DNA from: Xiphophorus maculatus
Taxonomy: Eukaryota; Chordata; Actinopteri; Cyprinodontiformes; Poeciliidae
DNA: 64,000 nt
Assembly (NCBI RefSeq): GCF_002775205.1
Contig: NC_036456.1
Location: 5,161,463-5,225,462, forward strand
Direction of reading: 5' to 3'
The number at the start of each line of letters is the position of its first letter. Within the stretch, counting starts at the first letter, position 1. Below the pieces are notes generated by a model. The model was not told where the DNA came from. It worked only from the letters and a program-made list of their open reading frames with translations, and searched no databases. This document shows, piece by piece, positions 13,536 to 21,867 of the stretch. The translations under genes were made by a program, and so were the position numbers.

Positions 13536-13969
13536 CACCAACTTTGTCTGATTTGACTAAGGTGGAGGCGCTGGTTGACCTTTCGTGACCTCTGGGAACA
13601 TTTCTCCATATCTTGAAAATAACAGCAGCACAAACGGAAACATTTTTTTGCTGCACAAACACACAAACCTCACTCGGGTGGCTCCCTCTGGCCTTTTCTC
13701 TAAATAGATGAATTAGTCTTTTGTTGCAACTGACCAACTTTTATCCTGGCAGTTTGACCTTCGGACACAGAAACCCTTCAATGTATTGCATATGGAGTCC
13801 TTGTCTTTTATTGTCTATTTTAATTAAAAAATGTAAACCTTCTCAGACTTCATGAAGCAGGAGCTTTTCAGCAGTTTGCACAGTTTTTCAATCAACTCTG
13901 AGCCGATTTGTGAAGCAGAGGCCTACCTGATGTCCACAGCAGCGCCAGCAGCACCAACAGGTCACCCAT
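5432..13969 (-). CDS. SRCR-Ig transmembrane receptor, nine coding exons (690 aa)
   Basis: Exons in transcript order: 13969-13927 (start and signal [15 protein letters not shown]), 11218-10934 (SRCR1), 10073-9750 (SRCR2), 9658-9374 (SRCR3), 8483-8160 (SRCR4), 8071-7787 (SRCR5), 6816-6490 (Ig-like), 5726-5644 (membrane), 5548-5432 (cytoplasmic tail, TGA). Every junction is AG/GT. Internal domain exons are all phase 1-1, and the total is 2073 nt = 691 codons, which supports the model. SRCR exons begin with [10 protein letters not shown]- or [11 protein letters not shown]-type starts and end LTCSG. The Ig exon has FIISCSI...GNYSCVY cysteines. The membrane exon reads [24 protein letters not shown] and is followed by basic [10 protein letters not shown]. 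The tail is acidic and has no tyrosine motif. It is probably a type I cell-surface scavenger/immune receptor of the fish M130/WC1-like group. Ligand unknown. SRCR2-3 and SRCR4-5 are a tandem duplicated pair. Alternative upstream starts exist in the same frame. Confidence 0.85.
5780..5930 (-). mobile_element. CR1/L2-like LINE 3' tail
   Basis: On the minus strand 5793-5842 reads GTCCTGAATTGGTGCCATGTAAATAAAC followed by AAACTGAATGAAATTGA-type sequence, the usual 3' end of a fish LINE tail. The adjoining 5866-5925 (TTAATTCAAGACATAATTAT...) is repeated at 9183-9231 in another intron of the same SRCR gene. Confidence 0.5.
5954..6119. mobile_element. Palindromic Tc1/mariner-like MITE followed by long (TA)n
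   Basis: The segment 5954-6031 is a nearly perfect hairpin: ACAGTACAGACCAAATGTTT and its inverted copy flank a centre at TTGAATTCAA. The arms include TTTGGACACACTTTCTCATT. It is framed by TATATA and followed by an uninterrupted (TA)n from about 6031 to 6119. This is a very common small palindromic element in fish, and TA is the Tc1/mariner target. It lies in the intron between the Ig and membrane exons of the SRCR gene. Confidence 0.75.
9180..9235. repeat. Dispersed repeat copy shared with 5866-5925
   Basis: ACAGTAAATTCAAGACATAATTAT...ATACATGTATTTGTATTGTATA matches 5866-5925 with a few changes. Both copies lie in introns of the SRCR gene, in the same orientation. Confidence 0.6.
11515..11610 (-). 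mobile_element. L2-like LINE 3' tail
   Basis: Reversed, 11526-11576 reads GTAAAGCACTTTGAACTGCC then TTGTTGCTGAAAATGTGCTA, the conserved tail of the L2-like LINEs that also occur at 34.8 and 49.4 kb. Only the tail is present. It lies in the first intron of the SRCR gene. Confidence 0.7.
12127..12779. mobile_element. Long-TIR palindromic MITE, interrupted by a SINE
   Basis: The left end GGTAACACTTTATTTGACGA (12127 onward) and right end (to GTGTTACC at 12779) are inverted copies for about 45 bases, continuing with related sequence (GTGCATAAGACTGACATGACAC...). The centre holds repeated GAAAGTGTCATTATTT and GCAAAGTTGGCACTTTTAATGC palindromes. There is no open frame, so it is non-autonomous. Flanks read CCTTTTT and CCTGTTTT; I see no certain target duplication. 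It sits in the first intron of the SRCR gene. Confidence 0.75.
12403..12648 (-). mobile_element. tRNA-derived SINE nested in the MITE, 16-bp target duplication
   Basis: The direct repeat GAAAGTGTCATTATTT at 12403-12418 and 12633-12648 flanks a body at 12419-12632. On the minus strand the body starts with GTGGCGTAGTGGATAGCGCG (A-box region), has a long variable-arm-like stretch and the B box GGTTCGACTCCC, and ends in an A/T-rich tail. This looks like a Ser/Leu-type tRNA head. The perfect duplication shows an L1-type endonuclease insertion into an existing MITE. Confidence 0.85.
13502..13533. repeat. (TA)n microsatellite
   Basis: Sixteen TA units in the first intron of the SRCR gene. Confidence 0.9.
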
Positions 13970-14449
13970 GCTCAGGCCCGTCCGCTCCTTCGTCGCGTGT
14001 GTTCGTCTTCGGATGAAGTCCGCAATAAATCTGCTCTCTCCTCCCACCGAGTCGCTCTCTACGCCACACGATCGGCGCTGCCCGTCTGAATTTGATCTCA
14101 ACTGTCACATTTGATCACGTCCACATTTCTAAAAACGTGTCCCGACCGACTTTATCTTGATTAAAAAAAAAAAAAAAGAAGCTGCAGTCGCACTGCAAAA
14201 ACACGTTCATGTTTGATACGTGAGAACCAGCGGACCTGAGCCGCTCCATCAGATTCATTTGGCCAGAGTAAGTTTAGAGTATTTTAGGCCCTTAAAAGGA
14301 GATGCTAATGGCTACTGAGAGTCGTAGGCAGTGACTTTTTTAAATGTGCAACACAAACAGGCTGTTTGAACAGACTTATTTTTACCTCATGCACATATGA
14401 AATGTCCTCCCCAAAAAACGTTTGCCTGGGGGTACAATATGCGACAATG

Positions 14450-14457
14450 TCATCATT

Positions 14458-14539
<82 letters not shown>
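14450..14539. repeat. (CAT)n microsatellite
   Basis: About 29 CAT/ATC units in a row, upstream of the SRCR gene start. The poly-His, poly-Ser, poly-Met and poly-Asp frames read from it are artefacts of the repeat. Confidence 0.95.
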
Positions 14540-14892
14540 CAGAGCTGCTCCGGGACGTAATGGCCCAGATATTTGGTTTTTGACCAAACATTTAACTTTT
14601 GCTCAGACCAAAAAACAATAATAATAATAATCAGGAAAACAAAGTTCTTTGTCTGACTTTCCTCCTGGCTCTGCTTGGTCGTTTCTGACTGGCAGCAGCG
14701 CATTTCTGCAAATCGCGGTGGCACCACCAGGAGGAGCCAGAGGAGCCAGAGGAGCGTCTCCTGGCGGTGGATCGTCTCTCTCATACTCGACTTGTCAGGA
14801 CGTGGCGATGGTTTTAATAAGCACTACGAAGAAATACTGAATCCTTACAAGATGTCATCTAAGGTAATAAGAATAAATTGCATTCCAGATGC

Positions 14893-14971
<79 letters not shown>
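14893..14971. repeat. (TAA)n microsatellite
   Basis: About 26 TAA/AAT units between the SRCR gene and the H2B gene. The poly-Asn frame across it is not a gene. Confidence 0.95.
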
Positions 14972-14973
<2 letters not shown>

Positions 14974-15157
14974 AAAAAATACAATCATGAAATCATGTTG
15001 TGAGGAGTAAATGAACGAAATCAGGTGTAAATTCTACTAGTGTGAGTTTCCTTGTAAAGTTCTGTTTTTGCTTACCGTCCCGCCTTTCTTTCTCTCTCTA
15101 TGATCCGACTGCGCGCACCGTTTGAAAAGCCACGTGGTTTCACTTCAAGCGCCTCGT

Positions 15158-15210
15158 CCAATCACAGCCAGGAGACGCTGCAGCTCAATTTCCATACAGC
15201 ATGTATAATA
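15158..15210 (+). promoter_or_regulatory. H2B promoter: CCAAT and TATA-like boxes
   Basis: A CCAAT box at 15158-15162 and a TATA-like TGTATAATA near 15203 lie 55-105 bases before the H2B start codon. The same block is present in inverted form upstream of the second H2B gene (about 29275-29325). Confidence 0.6.
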
Positions 15211-15249
15211 TCAGCTGTTTCCTCTCCAGCAGCTCATTCGTCGCTGTAA

Positions 15250-15639
<390 letters not shown>

Positions 15640-15669
15640 CCAGCTCTGCTGCTGATGCTCCAACCCAAC

Positions 15670-15685
15670 GGCTCTTTTAAGAGCC
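15670..15685 (+). terminator. Histone mRNA 3' stem-loop (H2B)
   Basis: GGCTCTTTTAAGAGCC, six-base stem and four-base loop, the SLBP-binding processing signal. Confidence 0.95.
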
Positions 15686-15719
15686 ACTCACTGCATCTGG
15701 AGAGCTTTGGTTTATGCAC

Positions 15720-17784
15720 TGAGACATTTAAAGTTATTAAAATATGACATGTTTGTCCTGTGATGCTAAACTGGGAAGCTACATCCAGTCTACAAGCAAA
15801 GTGACGGCAATCTAGCAAATCAATCTGTTTACTTTGCCATTGCAATCCACTTGTTGAATGAAAGTTGGTGGCATTAATATTAATGAAGCATTTTAAAAGC
15901 TGCATAATTGTACATTAAATTTATTTTAGATGTTTCTCAGACATGCAAAAAAAAGTAACTTCTTGACACTAACCTCACAAATATATGTGAATAATGATCA
16001 GTTTTCTAATTTGTACAGATTCAGCATGTGAAGTTGATTTTTTGTCAGAACGTGAACGTTGCTTTTCAAATCCCGTCTTTCATGTTTGCTACAATCTGAG
16101 CTCAGAGGAATGAGGACAAAACCTGCGTCGGTGTTCAGGTCCTGCAGCGGTGAGTGAAGGAGTTCAGCAGAGCGGAGAGTTTAGACGGCGCTGAGATTCT
16201 TCTGCAACATGACGGCATGTAAAACTACACCTGAAAAATATCAAATATTTTTTACATACTTACCAGTTGTCTAGTGTTTTTCTTTTCTTTTTAAAGGTTA
16301 ATCTTTTTAAAATATGTTTTATACACCAATGTTAAATTTCTGGAAAGTCTAATATATTTTATAAACTAACAGCTGCCATCATAGCTGGGTGTAGTACCCA
16401 GATGTGATGCTCTAATGACGAGCAGCACAACTTCAATATAGTTTTAGTAAGTAACTGCAATAAACGACACAAGTAAAGTAACAAAGTATTTGGTGAAATG
16501 GTTATTATTATTATTATTATTAACTACTGTTTCACTGATCATAATGTAATATTACCCATTTATTTCAGCAGACATGAATAACAATGACGTTATGTGCACT
16601 GTTAGGTATTTTAAAACCAAAAATGAAAAACATTAATACAAGACAACAAATAAAGGTTAGAAGGAACCTAACAAACATTTATCTGTGTATCATGTTTTAT
16701 TTTTTGATGGATTAAAATCTGTTCTTCATTCAGTTAAGTTGCTTGACTGTCTTTCCAGGTTGAAGCTACATTTAAAGTTTTCAATGAATCACTTTGGGTT
16801 TCGCAACAATTGGATATTTAAGGTCTTTATTCTATGAATCGATTGCAATTGGTAGAATTGAATTTCTAAATGGAATAGTGGGACACCAGTCAGTTTACTG
16901 GTTGAGCTGGAGTCCTTATAGCAAAAGTTTCCAATGAGACATTATGGTAAACAATGATAACAGCTGAGCCAGGTCACCTGCAACCAAAAATATTCTAGTT
17001 TTCTGAATGGCACTTGTTAGAAGTTCAAAAGTCCTTTGGTTTGTTTGTAAATTATATTCATAATGTGAATAATAAGAAAAATGTTTGGCAGGTAAACAAC
17101 AAAAGTGCTCTGTGAATGGACGTACTGAGTTGGCCAAAATTGTTGACTAAATGTTTTACTGACCAAACCTCTTTTCCACCTCGGTCTTCTTAAATAAGCC
17201 AGAGGCTATTATATTTTAGATTTTAACTTATTTATTTTAAGAGTACCATTCACAACATCAGAATCTTTTATTTGAACTTCAGCACCAGCAAATATTTGTT
17301 TATATCTGTTTTCTTAATCTGCAATGGACTGGCGATCTGTCCAGGGTCCAGCCCTCATGACCCACTATAGGGATAAACGTGCGTGTATAATAATTAATGG
17401 ATGGATAAATGTAATGTACATTTGTCTCCAAAATATTGATTTGATTCATGTTTTATGACTTTTGTTTGAGATAGATAGGGTGTAAGGATAGATAAATACA
17501 TCTCCATAATGATTCCTTATTGTTGCTTATTTTAGATTGTTTGTTACTAATATAATTCTAAATTAAGATTTAATAAAGATTTAAAAATAAAAAAGGGTCA
17601 TACCATGTGACATATCACGTTTTGTAGCCATTTCTTTACTGTTTAATTTGTATTTTTAATGCTGAAAGTGTTCTTGGTGTTCTGAAAGGCGTTGTCAAAT
17701 AAAATACATTATTATTATAATTATTATAACACGGTTGGTACAGGAAATAGTGTCACTAGCGCCCCCTTCATTTCCGGAATGACC
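15720..17784. other. Intergenic, no gene seen
   Basis: AT-rich sequence with a (TTA)n run at 16502-16522. The fragment 17329-17405 (GGACTGGCGATCTGTCCAGG...AATGGATGGAT) is the tail of the same SINE family as at 1549-1900. No domain-bearing open frame. Confidence 0.6.
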
Positions 17785-18426
17785 AACCAAAAACTAACTT
17801 GTGTTAGCGACTGTTAAAGTCTCCCAAGCTATTTAAATTCCTGTCAAAACTTTGTAGATGTATTTTTGTTTCATGCATTTACAATCAATAAATGAAGGAC
17901 TGTATTAGTGGATTTTATTACATATTATTTTCTTATTTGGTGGAAGCTTTACATAAGCCCATTGGGCGTTGGCATCTTCCTGCATTGTTTTTTTCTTCAT
18001 AAAATTAAAAACTAAAAACTGCAGCTTTCCCATTCATTTCCAATCCACCAGCAACTTCTGTCTAGAGTCCATGGAATAGTCGTTCAAAATACCAATAAAA
18101 CAAATTACATGGTTTATGACAAACTAGAACTGGAACTTTTATGTCTTTTTCTCTGACCGTTCCCCGCCGTGTTCCTTGGGATTCATGAAGATCTTTGGTC
18201 TCTCCATTCTCTGAAAATCCTCTGATTCAGTTATGAAACAAATGGATTGATGCTGACATTACAGACAATACAACTATTTCCATATAAAATGGCCTCAATT
18301 TGTTTCAACTAGATGTGATTATTTGGTGTCGGAGCCAAGGGACCAGGATCACCTGAAACTAAAACAGTAAGAGCAAAACAAATAACCATGAACTAAAATG
18401 GAGACTCATTTCAGAGTTCTTGAGAC

Positions 18427-18464
18427 ACTGCCCCCAAGTGTGCAGGGGCACACTTGGGGGCAGT
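18427..18464. repeat. Perfect 17-bp-arm hairpin, left arm only
   Basis: ACTGCCCCCAAGTGTGC (18427-18443) and its exact inverse (18448-18464) surround a four-base loop. The hairpin and the flanking 18415-18475 are absent from the matching place in the right arm (about 49.54 kb). The sequence just before it (ACTCATTTCAGAGTTCTTGA) recurs reversed at 42060-42087, so it belongs to a dispersed family. Confidence 0.75.
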
Positions 18465-18796
18465 CACCCTAATCAGTCACCCTAACACTGTATAACCCCC
18501 CCCCCCCTCAACTCCCACTCAGCCCAATTTCAATATGGAGGGGGAAGGCTGGTTGGTCAGTGTGGTAGATTTCTCAAACACTGGCATCATCATCATTCCA
18601 AAGATGAAGGAAAACTGTGATGTCACAACTAGAGTCATGCTTGTGATGTCATCAGCACTGTATGTATGTAACAAACTGCTACCTTCTTGTCATTGCTTCC
18701 TGCACTACTGACGAGTTCAGACGTACGCAAAGCGCTTTCAGAAGGAGATTGTTTGCAGAAAAAGACGGATTTGAACCAGCACTGTTTTGTATAAAC

Positions 18797-20047
18797 ATGT
18801 CATATCCAACACAACAATACTCCAACGGTGGGATGAGACCCCAGCAGTCAGATTTTATAGCTGAACAACAGCAGCAAGGCTGGGAAGAGAACAGACCTGT
18901 GATGGACTTCCAGAGAGAGATCCAAAGACTCGGATCTCTTTTTGAAATGGAGAGAGCGAAATGGTTTGACGAGACCCAAAAGCTGGCCTCCACCCAAAAA
19001 GAACTACAGGAGACAAAAAATGAGCTGCAGAGGCAGAAAACTCTTAAGGAGATATTCATGAAAATGAGCAGAGAGCTAAAGACAGAACTAGAGGCAGTAA
19101 AGACGTTTAGCAGTCCAGAAGCTATAAACGCTTCTGACAAGATGCAGCTGAACTATAATGATGACAACAAGGAGAAACGTCTGCAGAGAGAGCTAGATCA
19201 GATGACGACTTCTTACCAACACCTGAAATGGAGGTATGAAGCGGATGTTTCTGCGCTAAGACAACAAAACAAGGATTGCCAGCTCGAAATAACTCTTATG
19301 AAAGAAGCTCATCTAGAGAAAGCCAGGAACGACCTTGAGCTAATCGACACACTGAGAGCAGAAAAAGAAGATCTGGACCAGAGAAGGAGAGAAGAATTGT
19401 CTGTCCTGCAACAACAATCCAATCAGACAATAATACATCTAAAGAGTATTCTGGATCTGGCTACTATTGCTTTTGAGGGACTTAAAGCCAGACATGAAGG
19501 CGAAGTTTCTGGCCTGATGCAGCAGGCAGACATTTTTAGGCAGGATGTAGCTAAAGAGAGGGAAGCTTCCTCACTGAAAATCATGGAGCTTGAAGCTGAG
19601 AAGAAACATCTTATAAAAGAGCTGACTGCCTTCCAGAAACTGAACTCTGGCTGTGAGTTTAGTTTCAAAATGGAGAAGGAAAAAATGAAATCTCACCTTC
19701 AAGACGGAAATGAATTTGGACCTCCAGGAAAAAACATGGCAAAGTGTCAAAAAGAAAATGAAAAAGACACAAACAGCATTTCTGACTCTGCAGCCAAAAA
19801 TCAGGACCATCACTTAGAAGAAACACTGGAAGAGGACATTGATGTTCCTCACACATCGAACAGGGAGGCAAATAATTTTATGGTAGAGAGAGAACCTGAG
19901 GCCACAGACAGGAGAGACAGCTGTGTGGCAAATCAGTCAGAGGAACCAGTGGAGGCAGCGGGCAAGAAAACGTCTGTATGGAAGAGGATACAGGACAGTT
20001 TTAAGCTAAAAAAATCACAACAGAAGAAGAGCAAGAAAACATCATAA
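18797..20047 (+). CDS. Long coiled-coil protein, intronless, unrecognised family (left copy)
   Basis: One uninterrupted frame; the open frame extends upstream to 18662. I prefer the ATG at 18797 (MSYPTQQYSNGGMRPQQ), giving 416 aa, because the region before it is shared non-coding-looking sequence; the 461-aa start is possible. After a Gln-rich N-terminus, roughly residues 35-290 are continuous charged heptad-like coiled coil ([48 protein letters not shown]). An acidic linker follows, then a Lys-rich C-terminus ([14 protein letters not shown]). No membrane segment or enzyme motif. The lack of introns suggests a retrogene origin or a single-exon lineage-specific gene. A shorter paralogue lies inverted at 47105-48241. 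I do not recognise the family; golgin/trichohyalin-like labels would rest only on coiled-coil composition. Confidence 0.75.
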   Translation: MSYPTQQYSNGGMRPQQSDFIAEQQQQGWEENRPVMDFQREIQRLGSLFEMERAKWFDETQKLASTQKELQETKNELQRQKTLKEIFMKMSRELKTELEAVKTFSSPEAINASDKMQLNYNDDNKEKRLQRELDQMTTSYQHLKWRYEADVSALRQQNKDCQLEITLMKEAHLEKARNDLELIDTLRAEKEDLDQRRREELSVLQQQSNQTIIHLKSILDLATIAFEGLKARHEGEVSGLMQQADIFRQDVAKEREASSLKIMELEAEKKHLIKELTAFQKLNSGCEFSFKMEKEKMKSHLQDGNEFGPPGKNMAKCQKENEKDTNSISDSAAKNQDHHLEETLEEDIDVPHTSNREANNFMVEREPEATDRRDSCVANQSEEPVEAAGKKTSVWKRIQDSFKLKKSQQKKSKKTS

Positions 20048-20129
20048 TAGAGCAACTAGGAGAAAATGTCTAGTGTATTTCTGAACCGTTTGCAAAACCC
20101 CCCAAAAAAATCTCTTATTTTAGACCAGA

Positions 20130-20195
20130 AAAAAAAATGGCCGTGGGTTTTCTCCGGGTGCTCCGGTTTCCCCCAGGATTTCTAAAATGATGTAA
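20130..20195 (+). mobile_element. SINE fragment
   Basis: GGGTTTTCTCCGGGTGCTCC followed by GGTTTCCCCCAGGATTT is the middle of a tRNA-derived fish SINE. Longer copies of it appear reversed in the right arm (46635-46790 and near 47010-47040). Confidence 0.55.
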
Positions 20196-20304
20196 ATTTT
20201 GATGATTGACTATAATGAACATTGTCCTCAAGAAAGGTAGAATTAATTTCTAGAAAACTGAATTTGCAAACGGTTCAAATTAGAGAAACATAATGTCAGG
20301 TGAG

Positions 20305-20939
20305 AGTTGCTCTCCACAAGTTGCTCTCTACAAGTTGCTCTCCACAGGTTGCTCTCCACAGGTTGCTCTCCACAGATTGCTCTCCACAGGTTGCTCTCTA
20401 CAAATTGCTCTCCACAGGTTGCTCTCTACAAGTTGCTCTCTACAAGTTGCTCTCCACAGATTGCTCTCCACAGATTGCTCTCCACAGGTTGCTCTCTACA
20501 AATTGCTCTCCACAGGTTGCTCTCTACAAGTTGCTCTCCACAAGTTGCTCTCCACAGGTTGCTCTCCACAGATTGCTCTCCACAGGTTGCCCTCCACAGA
20601 TTGCTCTCCACAAGTTGCTCTCCACAGGTTGCTCTCCACAGGTTGCTCTCCACAAGTTGCTCTCCACAGGTTGCTCTCCACAAGTTGCTCTCCACAGGTT
20701 GCTCTCCACAAGTTGCTCTCCACAGGTTGCTCTCCACAAGTTGCTCTCCACAAGTTGCTCTCCACAGATTGCTCTCCACACGTTGCTCTCCACACGTTGC
20801 TCTCCACAGGTTGCTCTCCACAGGTTGCTCTCCACAGTTGCTCTCCACAAGTTGCTCTCCACAGGTTGCTCTCCACACGTTGCTCTCCACACGTTGCTCT
20901 CCACAGGTTGCTCTCCACAGTTGCTCTCCACAGGTTGCC
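20305..20939. repeat. 14-bp minisatellite, about 45 units
   Basis: Tandem units of GTTGCTCTCCACAG with variants (CAAG, CAGA, CACG, CTCTACAAG, and some 13-bp units). The unit has no stop codon in any of the six frames, so long frames on both strands here are artefacts. The matching place in the right arm (46476-46510) has only two or three units. Confidence 0.95.
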
Positions 20940-21111
20940 CTTTGTCACCAGTGTCTAGATGCAGTCAAGGTTTTGATGGGATCCGTTTTAGTTGCCTTAG
21001 CGTTGCGTCTCTGCTTTTTGCAGATGTGACGAGGTCCTATTGGCTTCAACAGCTGTGAGCAAATAAACTTTGTTGTCGGCCTAACAAGGCGAATGCCTGA
21101 ACTGGAAAAGG

Positions 21112-21212
21112 AGTGGCCCTTGCTGGCCCTTGGTGGCCCTTGCTGGCCCTTGGTGGCCCTTGGTGGCCCTTGGTGGTGCTTGGTGGCCCTTGCTGGCCCT
21201 TGGTGGCCCTGC
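21112..21212. repeat. 10-bp minisatellite (TGGCCCTTGG)n
   Basis: About ten units of TGGCCCTTGG/TGGCCCTTGC. The right arm keeps only a short trace (GGGGCCACCAAGGGCCAC, about 46282-46300). Confidence 0.9.
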
Positions 21213-21722
21213 CCATTCAGATTTCTGGCTCCCCACAAGACAGACTATGAAGATACGTTGAACTAACCAATAGCATACAAAGCTAATGCTGATGTTACAC
21301 CAGTGAGTCACTAAGGAGAATCTTGAAGCTCAGCACAGATGGACAGAGTACAGAAAAGATGTTGCAGTTTTTTTCCAAATAATCGTGTAAGTTGACTGAT
21401 GTTGTTGTATCCACAAAATGTTGGCTAGATGATGACTAGTTAATTCATACCAATATATCATGAAATGCCTGTTAACATGAATATTAATGTTGCTGTTAAC
21501 CCATGTAATATTCCTTGATCGATAGTTGTTGCCAGGAATAAACCCTGTTCTCTTTATTTTCTTTGCAAAAGTTGTTCTCACTGTTGCTTTTGATATATTT
21601 CAAAGAAATGTTTATTGTCACAACAGAAGGAGCAAAGAGTCGGAGAGGAGACAACAGACCAGAGGTCAGCAGCAGGACCATGATGTAGGATCTTCTGTTA
21701 CCTGAGAATAATTTGCTTAAGA

Positions 21723-21867
21723 CGAGCAAATTATTACTTATTAATAATTTGTTTATTACTAAGATGAGTAATAAGCAAATTATTACTTATTAATAATTTG
21801 TTTATTACTAAGATAAGTAATAAGCAAATTATTACTTATCATACAAATAAGTAATAATTTGCTTATG
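21723..21867. repeat. AT-rich palindromic tandem array, left arm
   Basis: Units of about 51 bp built from AGTAATAAGCAAATTATTAC and its inverse, each able to fold on itself. The right arm has the corresponding array at 45955-46170 with a different unit arrangement. Confidence 0.8.

Noticed and set aside
14305-14784. Frames with poly-Asp, poly-His, poly-Ser or poly-Met
   Set aside because: Translation of a (CAT)n microsatellite.
20293-20940. CRISPR-like array
   Set aside because: Units of 14 bp lie head to tail without spacers, in an animal genome; it is a minisatellite.
20293-21058. Long open frames in all three plus frames and the minus frames over 20.3-21.0 kb
   Set aside because: They come from a 14-bp tandem unit without stop codons; no start context, and collapsed in the other arm.
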